The notes beneath the pieces are model-generated. The model ran no database searches and was not told where the DNA came from. It saw nothing but the letters and a program-made list of their open reading frames with translations. Position numbers and translations under genes: made by a program. Shown one piece after another: positions 30,986-40,550 of a DNA stretch of 64,000 bases (positions are counted from its first letter, which is position 1; the number at the start of each line of letters is the position of its first letter). This DNA comes from Spongilla lacustris (taxonomy: Eukaryota; Porifera; Demospongiae; Spongillida; Spongillidae), in the NCBI GenBank assembly GCA_949361645.1, contig OX442431.1, positions 7,774,849-7,838,848 on the forward strand. The letters run 5' to 3'.

Positions 30986-33900
30986 ACACACACACACCAC
31001 ACACACACACCACACACACACCACACACACACACACACACAACACACACACACACAATGTGTGCCAGGTGAACCAGCCAAAATGGACGACGAAGGGAAGC
31101 AAAAGTTGAAAATCCTATGTTTGCACCAGGATGTGAAGCCTTAAAAAAGCTTAGTAAACCGCTTAAAGTTAGCTAGAACAAGCCTCTTTTGCTTCCTTTC
31201 CTTCTCCCCATTTTGCCCACAAACACAAACCAATATACTTAGATCCTTCCCAAATGTACACAAGTGTAGGGGCAACCCAATACATGCAAACTAATTCATG
31301 GTCACATATAAGGCTTCATGCTTTATTGTGTTTACATTACAACCACAGCATTTCATTGCTGCCATGTAGTGCTCTGTGTTAATAATGTTTGCCATTTGAA
31401 ATACTCAATAACCAAATAATTAGCCACTCCCATTTTGATTTTAAATAATGATACAGCCTTTAAATGTATCATCTATTTCACTATGAGATTTTGTCCCTTT
31501 TTACTGGGATGCGCCCCAATAATAGAAATTCATGTTCTGGTTAAATAACTTTTAAAATTATTAATTTAGGTATTTATTCAGACTTTTTGATGCTTCAACT
31601 TCTCAAAGATAACTTGCATTAAATTAAGTGACTAATCATTACAGAGATATTAACAGTCAAAGATGTAGGGTCCTAGAAATAACGAAAACAGTTGTCACAC
31701 CAAATCTTGAAATCTGATAAAGCTAATAAGGTGATAATTGATGTAGTTACCATCCCACTCATGGTAAACACATACACCAGATTTCATGCAAATATGAGAT
31801 GGTGTGGTGTCATTGACCGGGTGATCTGTCATAGACTGACCCCTCACACCACCTGCCATGTTACAGCTATCTCATACCACCTGCCATGTTACAGCTATCT
31901 CACACCACCTGCCATGTTACAGCTATCTCACACCACTATCCCCATTGCACACTTACCTTCTCATCCAGCTGCCATATCTTCCAGAGGTCATAGACGTCCA
32001 GCTCTGGAGAGATGTACTCCTTGCGGTAGTTAGCAATGAAGGGGACTTCAAAGAAATGGTTCCTCATAAAGTTGAGGGCCTCTTTGATCTTGGGCACAGT
32101 GGACTGCTGCTTCCCCTGCATCCCATGGGACGAGGCCAGGGGCCTCTCGTTGCCATAGTGCATTTGTTTTGAGATGGGGGGCGAGCAATACATCTGCTCG
32201 TACACCCACTTAGCCTCTTCATCCAACTCCTCCCCATCCTCTGTCCTCTGGACTGGAATGTTCCTTAGCTACAAGTAACAGCAGAGGGGTACAGCCTTGA
32301 AACAGCAGAGGAGTACAGCCCCGTAACGGCGAAGGAGTACAGCCCCGTAACAGCAGAGGAGTACAGCTCCGTAACGGTAAAGGAGTACAGCCCCGTAACA
32401 GCAATGGAATACAACCCCGTAACGGCAAAGGAGTACAGCCCCGTAGGAGTACAGCCCCGTAACGGCAAAGGAGTACAGCCCAGACAGATTGAACGCCTTG
32501 AGTGCGGTGGGGTGGGGAATTTTTATTGCAGCCTACCTGAAAACGCTCTGGGATGTCTGTTACTCTGATTTCGGCGTCTTTCTCTGTCATGTGACCAGCC
32601 TCCAGTTCACTCGGCTCGTAGACGTCATATATATTCTTCTTCTTCTTCTCCTTACGCACACGTTTGGTCTTCACCTTCACGACATCCCCTTCTCCCTCAC
32701 TCTCATACTGTTCAAAGGACAAGCCGGTCAATGGAAGGCAGCAAGGAGAGCTGTTTACATCATACCTCATCCTCATCCTGTACTACAACCTCCTCCTCCT
32801 CCCCCTCCACATCATCACGATCAAACCGATCAAATTCAGCAGGGTCAAAATCTAATCCAAACACGTCTTGAGCTTCTAGAAGAGCTCTGAAATGAAGATC
32901 ACATCATCACCACACCTCACACATGGTCACATCATCACCACACCTCACACATGGTCACATCATCACCACACCTCACATGGTCACATCATCACCACACCTC
33001 ACATGGTCACATCATCACCATACCTCACACATGGTCACATCATTACCACCACACCTCACATGGTCACATCATCACACCTCACAAATGGTCACATCATCAC
33101 ACCTCACAAATGGTCACATCATCACCACACCTCACACATGGTCACAGTACCGCCACTCATCACATCCTCACATTGTCACACCACACTCACATTGTCACAT
33201 CACCACACTGTCACATGACCACGCTGTCACATCACCACACTGTCACATGACCTACGGTTCAGAGTTATAGCCATCTCCCTTCTTCTGCCGGATTGGACGC
33301 CCGTCATCCCCAACAATGAAGTCATCTACAAGCACACAACATAGCAAGTCTCTCCGTCCAAAATCACCTTACCATCCTCCTCAAAGCCATCACCTTCACC
33401 TGCTGACCTGGATGCCCCGCCCTACAGGGGGAGGGGCAGGGGAGGGGTCATGGCAGGTCTAACCACAAAGGTCTTACCGAGGCAGGTCTCCTGCTGCTGG
33501 ACTGAACGCTTGCACGGGTGTCCAAAAGTGCATCGTCGTCATCATCATCGCTTGCTGCAAACACCTGGAGAGAGAGGCCCACCTTGTGTCCAAGGTCCAC
33601 ACTACCCCTCCCAAGCTCCATACTACCCTCCCAAGGTCCACACTATCCCTCCCAAGGTCCACACTATCCCTCCCAAGGTCCACACTACCCCTCCCAAGGT
33701 CCACACTATCCCTCCCAAGGTCCACACTATCCCTCCCAAGGTCCACACTACCCCTCCCAAGGTCCACACTGTCCCTCCCAAGGTCCACACTATCCCTCCC
33801 AAGGTCCACACTACCCCTCCCAAGGTCCACACTACCCCTCCCAAGGTCCACACTACCCCTCCCAAGGTCCCCACTACCCCTCCCAAGGTCCACACTACCC

Positions 33901-36405
33901 CTCCCAAGCTCCACACTACCCCTCCCAAGGTCCACACTATCCCTCCCAAGGTCCACATTACCCCTCCCAAGCTCCATACTACCCTCCCAAGGTCCACACT
34001 ACCCCTCCCAAGGTCCACACTATCCCTCCCAAGGTCCACACTACCCCTCCCAAGGTCCACACTACCCCTCCCAAGCTCCATACTACCCTCCCAAGGTCCA
34101 CACTACCCCTCCCAAGGTCCACACTATCCCTCCCAAGGTCCACACTATCCCTCCCAAGGTCCACACTACCCCTCCCAAGGTCCACACTATCCCTCCCAAG
34201 GTCCACACTATCCCTCCCAAGGTCCACACTACCCCTCCCAAGGTCCACACTGTCCCTCCCAAGGTCCACACTATCCCTCCCAAGCTCCATACTACCCCTC
34301 CCAAGGTCCACACTACCCCTCCCAAGGTCCACACTACCCCTCCCAAGGTCCACACTACCCTTCCCAAGGTCCACACTACCCCTCCCAAGCTCCACACTAC
34401 CCCTCCCAAGGTCCACACTATCCCTCCCAAGGTCCACATTACCCCTCCCAAGGTCCCCACTACCCCTCCCAAGGTCCACACTACCCCTCCCAAGGTCCAC
34501 ACTATCCCTCCCAAGGTCCACACTACCCCTCCCAAGCTCCACACTACCCCTCCCAAGGTCCACACTATCCCTCCCAAGGTCCACATTACCCCTCCCAAGG
34601 TCCCCACTACCCCTCCCAAGGTCCACACTACCCCTCCCAAGGTCCACACTATCCCTCCCAAGGTCCACACTACCCCTCCCAAGGTCCCCCTATACTTACC
34701 TCTTCTAGTTCCTTGCTCACTCTATTGGCTATACTTCTCTTCTCAAACTCTTCTCTCTCTGTCTCTTCGTCCTGTTCCTCCTCCCCATCACTGTCCAGAG
34801 TACGCACACGCCGAAACTTTTTCTATTGTATGGCAAGAGAAAGTTAAGTGCAGGAGGGAGAAAGTTAAGTAACACTTCCATATAAAACTAGGCAAGTATA
34901 AGATGCAGAAAAAACACTCCTTATACAATTACACAAATATATGTGGGACAGCTCATGAGAAAATGGCAACGCTTTACGTTAGAATTGTTATAGCTTTGGA
35001 ATGGTTAAATCTTTCAACGTCCTATTTCCAGTACACTGTGGTATAGTCTATTTGAGGGTCTTGCACTTCCAATACCCCATGGGATCAAAACCTCCATGAC
35101 TTTCGGCAGCAGCATTGAAATTGTATCAAAATGGGTTTGTAGCTATTGATTCGTTCTGTTCTTTGATTTTTATTTTATCCGTTACGGAGATACAGTTGAG
35201 CAAACTATGTGCATCGATTTGATGATTTAGGCAAACCGCATCCCCCCACTCAAACATATGGGAGATGATAATCTCGTCCCCAGACCCTATTTTTATATTA
35301 AATTACAAGGGTGGAAAATAGGGCCTGGTGTCCATTGGCAAGGTCCTAGTGCACAAGTGCTAGCCATTACCAAGAAACTTGGTATAATCGTATACTTTCG
35401 TAATTGAAAAAACGAAAATCTACACGGACAATGTATATATGACACCCATAACGATGGCCTGGGATGAGGAAAAGCCAGCACTGAGAACGACATAGGATAT
35501 GAAAAGGTTTGTAAAAAAGTATACAATTATCAGTTTCTTGGTAATGGCTAGCGCATGCGCACTAGGGCCTTGCCAATGGACACCAGGCCCTATTTTCCAC
35601 CCCTGTAAATTGGGCCTGGGGAAGAGGCTAGAGAGGTGACTACATGCACATCTGCCCGTTGCTATTCGCGCTGATGCTACAGGCTCTTGTTCAAGGGTAT
35701 CTCCACAACAGATTACATAAAAATCAACGAACAGAACAAATCACTTCTCTGAGTACAAGCCCATTTTGATACAATTTCAATACTCCTGCATCTATAGCCA
35801 AGGCGGTTTTGATCCCATGGGAGGGGGGCTCAGAATAAGACCCCCCAGCACACACACACCCACACAGACACTAGCACACACCTTTGGCAGCTGGATACCG
35901 GTATTTTCAGCTATAAGATCAAAGTCCTCTTCCTCCAGCTGGTCCTCTTCAAGATCTGAGAACCACCAATATGTTGATGGCCAAAGCCAGAGCCAACAAC
36001 CTCAAATGTACCTCGCTTTTTCCGCTTCTTCTTTCTTCCTTCTACTGCCACTTCCTCCGGCTCCTGCTCCTCCTCTTCCACGTTATCATTGATCAGGTCC
36101 TGCAGGTCCCCTGCAAAACGTCAACACCTGACATTCCAATTCGTGCCCACCACCAAAAATAACTCGTCTGTTCCACGGGTAAGTAGCGCAAACACCATTG
36201 CACTTACAAACTAGCTCGTACGTACCCTTCCACGTATCCAATGGGTTACGCAAACGGTGTCGTGCGTGTTTTCCTTACCGTGTGACATACCCTCACCATC
36301 CTCTTCCTCCTCTTCTTCGTCATCATCACCACCAAAAAGTTGATTTTCGTCTTCAGACTGTTCAGCCTCGCTCTCCACTAAGTTCCCTGAGCCATCATCA
36401 TCCAT
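22207..36405 (-). CDS. SUPT6H: SPT6 transcription elongation factor / histone chaperone
   Basis: SPT6 travels with RNA polymerase II, keeps nucleosomes on transcribed genes and binds the phosphorylated polymerase linker through tandem SH2 domains. Start at 36405 ([20 protein letters not shown]) opens the acidic N-terminus, spread over exons down to about 32540. Conserved core exons follow: [11 protein letters not shown] and [11 protein letters not shown] (about 31960-32250), [14 protein letters not shown] (about 28970-29490), the YqgF-like fold with ACAYLPD (exon end 27636) joining to [18 protein letters not shown], helix-hairpin-helix [15 protein letters not shown] (about 26020), [20 protein letters not shown] (about 25690), [17 protein letters not shown]1 ([20 protein letters not shown], about 24400), then SH2 parts with [11 protein letters not shown] (about 23840) and [16 protein letters not shown] (about 23000). 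The C-terminal tail is Gln/Ser/Pro/Thr-rich and ends PVMDE. More than twenty introns; most longer ones hold minisatellites, one a 2 kb insertion. Confidence 0.95.
23110..23632. repeat. 20-bp minisatellite, about 26 copies
   Basis: Unit ggccatggagcagcacacaa with a few 12-bp truncated units. It fills an SPT6 intron between the two SH2-coding parts and starts within about 10 bp of the donor (exon end at about 23637). Confidence 0.97.
24470..24592. repeat. G-rich tandem repeat next to a donor
   Basis: Imperfect copies of gggaggggcatagggagagg in an SPT6 intron, starting within 20 bp of the donor of the exon ending EERIQ. Confidence 0.85.
24738..24830. repeat. (TG)n microsatellite
   Basis: About 45 TG units with rare C interruptions in an SPT6 intron, on the acceptor side. 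Confidence 0.98.
25355..25652. repeat. About 27-bp minisatellite
   Basis: Imperfect units containing gagcacaggatgtgggaggg and gcatgag, in an SPT6 intron. On the gene's strand it starts at the donor of the exon ending LEYDE. Confidence 0.9.
27283..27655. repeat. 45-bp repeat carrying an SPT6 exon end and donor, 9 copies
   Basis: Copies at 27283, 27328, 27373, 27412, 27457, 27502, 27547, 27592 and 27637; all spacings are 45 bp except one of 39. On the minus strand each unit carries GCATACCTGCCTGATAG followed by GTCTGTTAGG, the real SPT6 exon end and donor. The SPT6 frame stays open throughout. Most units include CCCTAACCCTAA. Confidence 0.93.
28115..28228. repeat. 30-bp minisatellite, 4 copies
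   Basis: Unit caagccacacaccctcacac plus tcccccagtt. On the minus strand it starts about 20 bp after the donor of the exon ending LFYR and is open into the next exon's frame ([10 protein letters not shown] repeated). Confidence 0.93.
28318..28515. repeat. About 30-bp minisatellite, 6 copies
   Basis: Unit contains ggggaccctagccagagccc and ctgaagggc. It follows directly on the SPT6 donor (GTGAGT at about 28525, minus strand). Confidence 0.93.
29565..29866. repeat. 28-bp minisatellite, left part, about 11 copies
   Basis: Unit contains ccacctgccatgttacagct and atctcaca. The same repeat resumes at 31847-31935 after a 1.98 kb insertion. Confidence 0.95.
29867..31842. mobile_element. 1.98 kb non-autonomous element splitting a minisatellite
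   Basis: Ends are inverted: GGGTCATTCTATGGCAGATC at the left and its imperfect inverse (GATCTGTCATAGACTGACCC) at the right. It is flanked by CTCA on both sides (29863-29866, 31843-31846), a possible 4-bp target duplication. The interior is AT-rich with no transposase-like ORF and contains a CA tract (30901-31062). It lies in an SPT6 intron. Confidence 0.78.
30901..31062. repeat. (CA)n microsatellite
   Basis: About 80 CA units with several ccaca interruptions, inside the element at 29867-31842. Confidence 0.98.
31847..31935. repeat. 28-bp minisatellite, right part, 3 copies
   Basis: Same unit as 29565-29866. It lies within 25 bp of the donor of the SPT6 exon ending WQLDEK. Confidence 0.92.
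32275..32485. repeat. About 22-bp minisatellite, 9 copies
   Basis: Unit gagtacagccccgtaacggc plus aaag, adjacent to the acceptor of the SPT6 exon starting LRNIPV. Confidence 0.93.
32900..33140. repeat. About 28-bp minisatellite
   Basis: Unit contains acctcacacatggtcacatc and atcacc; a related cacactgtcacat repeat continues to 33250. It spans an SPT6 intron from donor to acceptor. Confidence 0.92.
33592..34688. repeat. 22/23-bp minisatellite, about 49 copies
   Basis: Unit ctcccaaggtccacactacc plus c(c)t, with tatccc/tacccc, gtcc/ctcc and gtcccc variants. It fills an SPT6 intron and starts within about 15 bp of its donor (exon ending SKELEE). Confidence 0.97.
35077..35822. mobile_element. Nested MITE complex (outer, middle and inner inverted repeats)
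   Basis: Three layers. Outer: cccatgggatcaaaacc through about 35200 pairs imperfectly with 35690-35822. Middle: a CTCGTCCCCAGACCC-type end near 35273 faces CCTGGGGAAGAG near 35622, the window's MITE family. Inner: an almost perfect pair of about 85-bp arms (35313-35400 and 35520-35605, ggtggaaaatagggcctggt). No coding. It lies in an SPT6 intron. Confidence 0.78.
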
Positions 36406-37361
36406 TTCAAATCTTATAGTAAAGTATCAGATCGCTCGCGCTATAAAGTACTAATTACAATCTAACAATAATACTAATACTCATCAACAGTTATTAATAA
36501 CAGTTCATGCATCACGTGACTACAATCGTACCGCGCAACGTGCATGCGCTGAACACAACAGGTGGGTGGGGCTGGTGGAGTTATCACCCTCCCCTTCAAA
36601 GTGAAACACATACTGAGTTGTCACACAAGGCACGGTGACGCAGCCACAGTAAACCATACATGAAGCATACAGCTGAAGATGCAAGTGATCTGAAGTGGCT
36701 AGCCCTCTGCCGACAGAAACAGGATTTCGTGTGATCTCGGGATTACATGTAGTCCATCTTATTTTATGGACACGCACGCAGTTGGAGTGTTGCGGTCTAA
36801 GCAAATTCATTGCGTGACAGCATATATATATATATATATATGTATTGCAGAGTTATTCAAACTTTGCACATACCATTGAAGTGTCCATATACAAACGTCT
36901 GCATATATAGACACTTCAATGATATCACATGCAGAGCCTGCGTGACACTGCATGCTACATCCTTTCTCGCAGTGAAACGTCATGTATTATTTTATATGCA
37001 CGCAAGTAAGACGGTGATCTATCTGCTGTTGGGGTCTGGTGAATTTTCATATATGATTGGCGACTGGCATGACACCAATGAAACTTGAATTCAGATTGTG
37101 TTCTATCATTGCACAAAATGAGCAGAGTTGCGGAGAGTCATTACTGTACTTTTTTCCTACATGCATCAGTGTTATATAATAAATTTTAAAATAATTTAAA
37201 AATCGATTTTCCTTCTCACTGGACAACCATTGTCACACTGAATACTGCAGGTAGTGAATAGATTAGTTAAAACTCATCAATCGATAGCTTTCAATTCTTA
37301 TTGGTGATATTTGCTAGAGCAATCCGCTGGGAAATACAAAACATCCATAAAATATATTTGC
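36406..37361. other. Intergenic between SPT6 and the shugoshin-like gene
   Basis: About 950 bp holding the SPT6 5' flank and shugoshin 3' flank (both minus strand). Visible: (ta)n at 36820-36842 and a hairpin 36875-36920 (ATTGAAGTGTC facing GACACTTCAAT). Nothing coding recognised. Confidence 0.6.
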
Positions 37362-40300
37362 TCAAAAAATGGAAACTACCTTTTCAGAATAGCGTTTCCT
37401 TGACCTTGACCTTTCTTTATGATTACAAGGACTCCAGGTGGTGAAACTGGTAGTGAAAGGGTCCCCCCTCCGTAATTTGCTACAAGAACACAAGAATATT
37501 ATAATTACAAACCAAAGCTGCAGCTAACTCTCTGAGTGAAGGCTCCACCATGGATGATGACAGCGGTGCACATTTCCGTTTGGGCCTGTGTGTCACTAGC
37601 ACAGCGTGTAACTGAACAATGCTCACATTATCCCCACACCAATTTCTTACAAGTGCTTTTTGAGTTCATCCCCTCCTTCTCCCCTTCCTTCTCCCCTGTG
37701 AGGTCAAGGATCAGCTTGCTTTTCCTCTCTAATTTTGACCGCCCCTCATTTTTTTCATTGGCTGCACCAAATGACACCTCTGGAGCTGAACACATATCCA
37801 GTCCACTGGGTGAGGATGTATACACATTCTGTCCTGCAGTCTCACTGGGTGAGGATGCATGCCCATTCTGTGCTGCAGTCTCACTGGGTGGGAATGTAAG
37901 CCCATTCTGTGCTGCAGTCTCACTCAGTGAGGATGTATGCCCATTCTGTGCTGCAGTCTCACTGGGTGAGGATGTATGCCCAGGTGGTGATAAGAACTGC
38001 ACTCCATCTACTTCCACATAACACGCACAACCAGTGCTAGCAGTAGTGGTGGAACTGGCGCCCTTTACAGCAATGGGTGACAATGACATGTGAGCATTTC
38101 TAGCTAGGCTGGAAGTGAGGATAGTCTTAGCCTGAGTGATTACTTGTTCTGCTGAAGTTAATTTGTCAATTGCTGTTTGTACAGAACTGGTACTCAAATG
38201 CTGCAGGTAAAAATTGCATGTACAACCATCCATTAGTGACCAAGAACCTGCTGCATACCTCTGTACCTGTAACTGAAGCCTGAGGCTGGAATTTGTGTCG
38301 CAAAGCTCTTGTCTTTCCCGACGAAGACACAAAATTTCATCCTTCAATTTGCTGCACAGCTGCTTAGAGTCATCTGCAATACATGTAGAGCATATTTACC
38401 ATGTGATTTAATTGCGCCATTTATAGTTTCGGTTAATCTTTATATTATAATAGATAACAGTAGGCTGGAAGTTATGGAGCATGGGGGAAAGAAGACATGC
38501 AACTGTTTCCAACAATTGCCCCAAGAATTGCCACCCTGAGCAGCAAACCTAAGCCTGTCACCTTGAATGACATTTATGGCCGCCTTAACTTACAACTGGT
38601 TAGGGCAAATGCCACCTCCATCCTGGGCCAGATAATGCCCCCATCTTACTGATTTGTTGCATGTCTGGGCATAGATATTTATATTTAATAATAACGACTT
38701 ATTAATTAATTAATTTTTATTATTAAATACAATAACATGTACAATTTAAACACATCACAATGTCAAACACATACTCTAGATAGAATGGCCCTGTAATAAT
38801 GTGCTTTGTACTACCTCTTTTGGCTGTTATTGAAGTATATGTGGTCGTAGCCATGTGCATTAGCAACGCTGGCACACACAGGAAAAAGTTATAAACATCC
38901 AGCCTGGATTTTTTTAGACTGGTTTTTAACAAAATCCCATCCTAATAGCGTAAATCCATCCTGGGATTGAGCATCCAGAGTGGGAATAGTTGTGTAAAAA
39001 CCATATAGTTCTATCCTGGTGATCAGGATCTGTCGAACAAAATCCGTGTTGAAGTAATGAAATAATTATACAATTAATTCAATTTAATTGCTTCAACATC
39101 AGGATAGAACCATATGGTTTTTACACTATTCTCACTCTGGACGCTCAAATCCCAGGATGGTTTTTGCGGTAGACGCCCCATTTCATGATGGGTTTTTGTC
39201 AGCTGAAAAAACCAGGCTGGACGTTTATAAAAAAAAATTTTTCCCGATATGCAGTCGTGGGGGAGGTATATATGACGTAACTACAACAGGGCACGTGAAC
39301 GTGGAATTAAAAAAAAATGAGCTTGACACTTGGCTTGACAGAAGAACAAGTTGAAACTTTCTCGAGAGATGGATGTTTGATAGTTGAAGGCTTTCTATCG
39401 TCGGATGAGTGCGACGAAATCAAAGAACGGACGTATCAGATAGTCGCTGAAGCCGACCTTAGTGAACACCCGATGGTCATTTTTGATACGAGAGCAAACA
39501 ACCAAGCCAGAACCGACTATTTCATTACAAGCGGAGATAAAATTCGATTCTTCTTCGAAGAAGGCGCGGTAGATGAACAAGGAAAGTTGAAAGTACCCAT
39601 CGACCGAGCCTTAAATAAGATGGGACACGCTCTACATGCTTTGGATCCTGTGTTTAAAAAATACACTTGTGGCGATAAGGTACAGGGTATTGCCAAGTCT
39701 CTAAAGCTTGCAAAACCAGCAATCGCACAGAGCATGGTAATTTTCAAGCAGCCTAACATTGGGGGAGACGTTGGTCCGCACCAGGACTCTACTTTTCTAG
39801 ACACTACGCCCAAAAGCCTTATTGGCTTTTGGATAGCTCTGGAGGACGCCGACTTAGAAAATGGTTGTCTGTGGTTTATTCCTGGCAGCCAAAGTACAGA
39901 GGTCAAACTGCGAATGGTGCGCACCACAATAGACGGCGGCGCAATGGTGACCAAATTTGAAGGTACTCAACTGGAAGGGATTAAGGATGAAGATTTTATT
40001 CCTGCTCCTGTTAAAAAGGGCGCTCTTGTGCTCATACATGGGCAGGTTATACACAAAAGTGAAATGAACAAGTCTCCACGCTCTAGAAATATCTACACGT
40101 TCCATTTATATGATGCAGGTGTGTCAGAGTGGAACAAAGCCAACTGGCTGCAACCTTCTGAAGAATTACCATTTCCTTACTTATACTAGTTTGAATTGTG
40201 TGTAATTCTATTTAATGCAATAACAGACTTACCTAGTGCTGCAGCAAGTGCTCTGTTGTTAGCCTTCACAGCTGATAGCTGCGATAACTTCGGTCCTGCA

Positions 40301-40429
40301 TGCGAATGACTAATACACAGGTTGAAAACTGGCAGTACAAAGTTTACTGTATTTTTTCCCCTTTTCTGTAGACAATGTTCGCAGCTTGGATGGTTGCTGT
40401 GTCTTGCAAACGTTCCCCCTAGGCAGCAT
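37362..40429 (-). CDS. SGO1: Shugoshin-like centromeric cohesion protector
   Basis: Shugoshins recruit PP2A to centromeres and protect cohesin. Six exons join in phase to about 328 residues: 40348-40429, 40233-40295, 38267-38373, 37651-38200, 37529-37595, 37362-37479. The N-terminus (MLPRGNVCKTQQPSKLRTLS) leads into a short coiled coil across exons 2-4 (SQLSAVKANNRALAAAL, then KQLCSKLKDEILCLRRERQE), where shugoshins dimerise and bind PP2A. The middle is low-complexity with four or five 13-residue repeats (SETAAQNGHTSSP type). The C-terminal region reads KRKCAP, then PSLRDKLRRGDPFT, closely matching as I recall it the human SGO1 KLRRGDPFT box. Exon 5 uses a non-standard-looking donor GTTAGC, chosen because it alone gives the right phase. 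Intron 2 (about 1.9 kb) contains PHYHD1 and a MITE. Start is 121 bp from the divergent ACOX3 start. Confidence 0.8.
37830..37990. repeat. 39-bp in-frame coding repeat, 4-5 copies
   Basis: Imperfect tandem copies in shugoshin-like exon 4, plus-strand unit containing tcactgggtgaggatgtatg and cccattctgtgctgcag. It encodes repeated Ser-Glu-Thr-Ala-Ala-Gln-Asn-Gly peptides. Confidence 0.9.
38530..38652 (+). pseudogene. Retrotransposon tail fragment
   Basis: Plus-strand frame reads TLSSKPKPVTLNDIYGRLNL then QLVRANATSIL, sharing the YGRLNL-LVRANA signature with fragments at 3545-3800 and 52800-53190. Only the end of the tail remains. It lies in shugoshin intron 2. Confidence 0.6.
38884..39238. mobile_element. 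Foldback MITE upstream of PHYHD1
   Basis: Imperfect inverted arms of about 150 bp (left with ccatcctgggattgagcatc and aaaaaccatatagttctatc; right the inverse). No coding. It ends about 78 bp before the PHYHD1 start codon, so it could have supplied promoter sequence. No clear target duplication. Confidence 0.78.
39317..40189 (+). CDS. PHYHD1: PHYHD1-like 2-oxoglutarate dioxygenase, intronless
   Basis: Phytanoyl-CoA dioxygenase domain protein, a non-heme iron and 2-oxoglutarate dependent oxygenase. The single exon encodes 290 residues, near human PHYHD1 (about 291). The double-stranded beta-helix iron ligands are visible: HQD (His155, Asp157) and a distal His246 in IHGQVIHKSEMN, with Arg257 placed to bind 2-oxoglutarate. 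Other family blocks: TDYFITSGDKIRFFFEEG, NKMGHALHALDPVFK, SMVIFKQPN, ENGCLWFIPGS and the C-terminal NWLQPSEELPFPYLY. The start at 39317 fits the family's N-terminal length. It lies antisense inside intron 2 of the shugoshin-like gene, and its lack of introns among intron-dense genes suggests a retrocopy that kept an intact frame. The substrate is unknown. Confidence 0.95.
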   Translation: MSLTLGLTEEQVETFSRDGCLIVEGFLSSDECDEIKERTYQIVAEADLSEHPMVIFDTRANNQARTDYFITSGDKIRFFFEEGAVDEQGKLKVPIDRALNKMGHALHALDPVFKKYTCGDKVQGIAKSLKLAKPAIAQSMVIFKQPNIGGDVGPHQDSTFLDTTPKSLIGFWIALEDADLENGCLWFIPGSQSTEVKLRMVRTTIDGGAMVTKFEGTQLEGIKDEDFIPAPVKKGALVLIHGQVIHKSEMNKSPRSRNIYTFHLYDAGVSEWNKANWLQPSEELPFPYLY

Positions 40430-40550
40430 CAGGCTTTCAAGGACTTTTTCGGCTGGTTGCTGGGTGACCGGTTCCAATTATTATAATTTATTTCATTTTT
40501 ATTCCGCGTCACGTGGATTTAATTTATTCTCCCATCGGGTTGCAACATGA
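40430..40550. promoter_or_regulatory. Putative bidirectional promoter (shugoshin / ACOX3)
   Basis: Only 121 bp separate the divergent start codons of the shugoshin-like gene and ACOX3. It contains gattggcc-like and CAAT-like words (ggttccaattatt) and TATTTAT-type AT-rich sequence, and ends with gcgtcacgtgg, which includes a CACGTG E-box. Promoter function is inferred from geometry only. Confidence 0.5.

Noticed and set aside
33450..34872. Proline/histidine-rich frames of 400-465 codons antisense to SPT6
   Set aside because: They lie within the 22/23-bp SPT6 intronic array; only the short flanks are unique and belong to SPT6 on the other strand.
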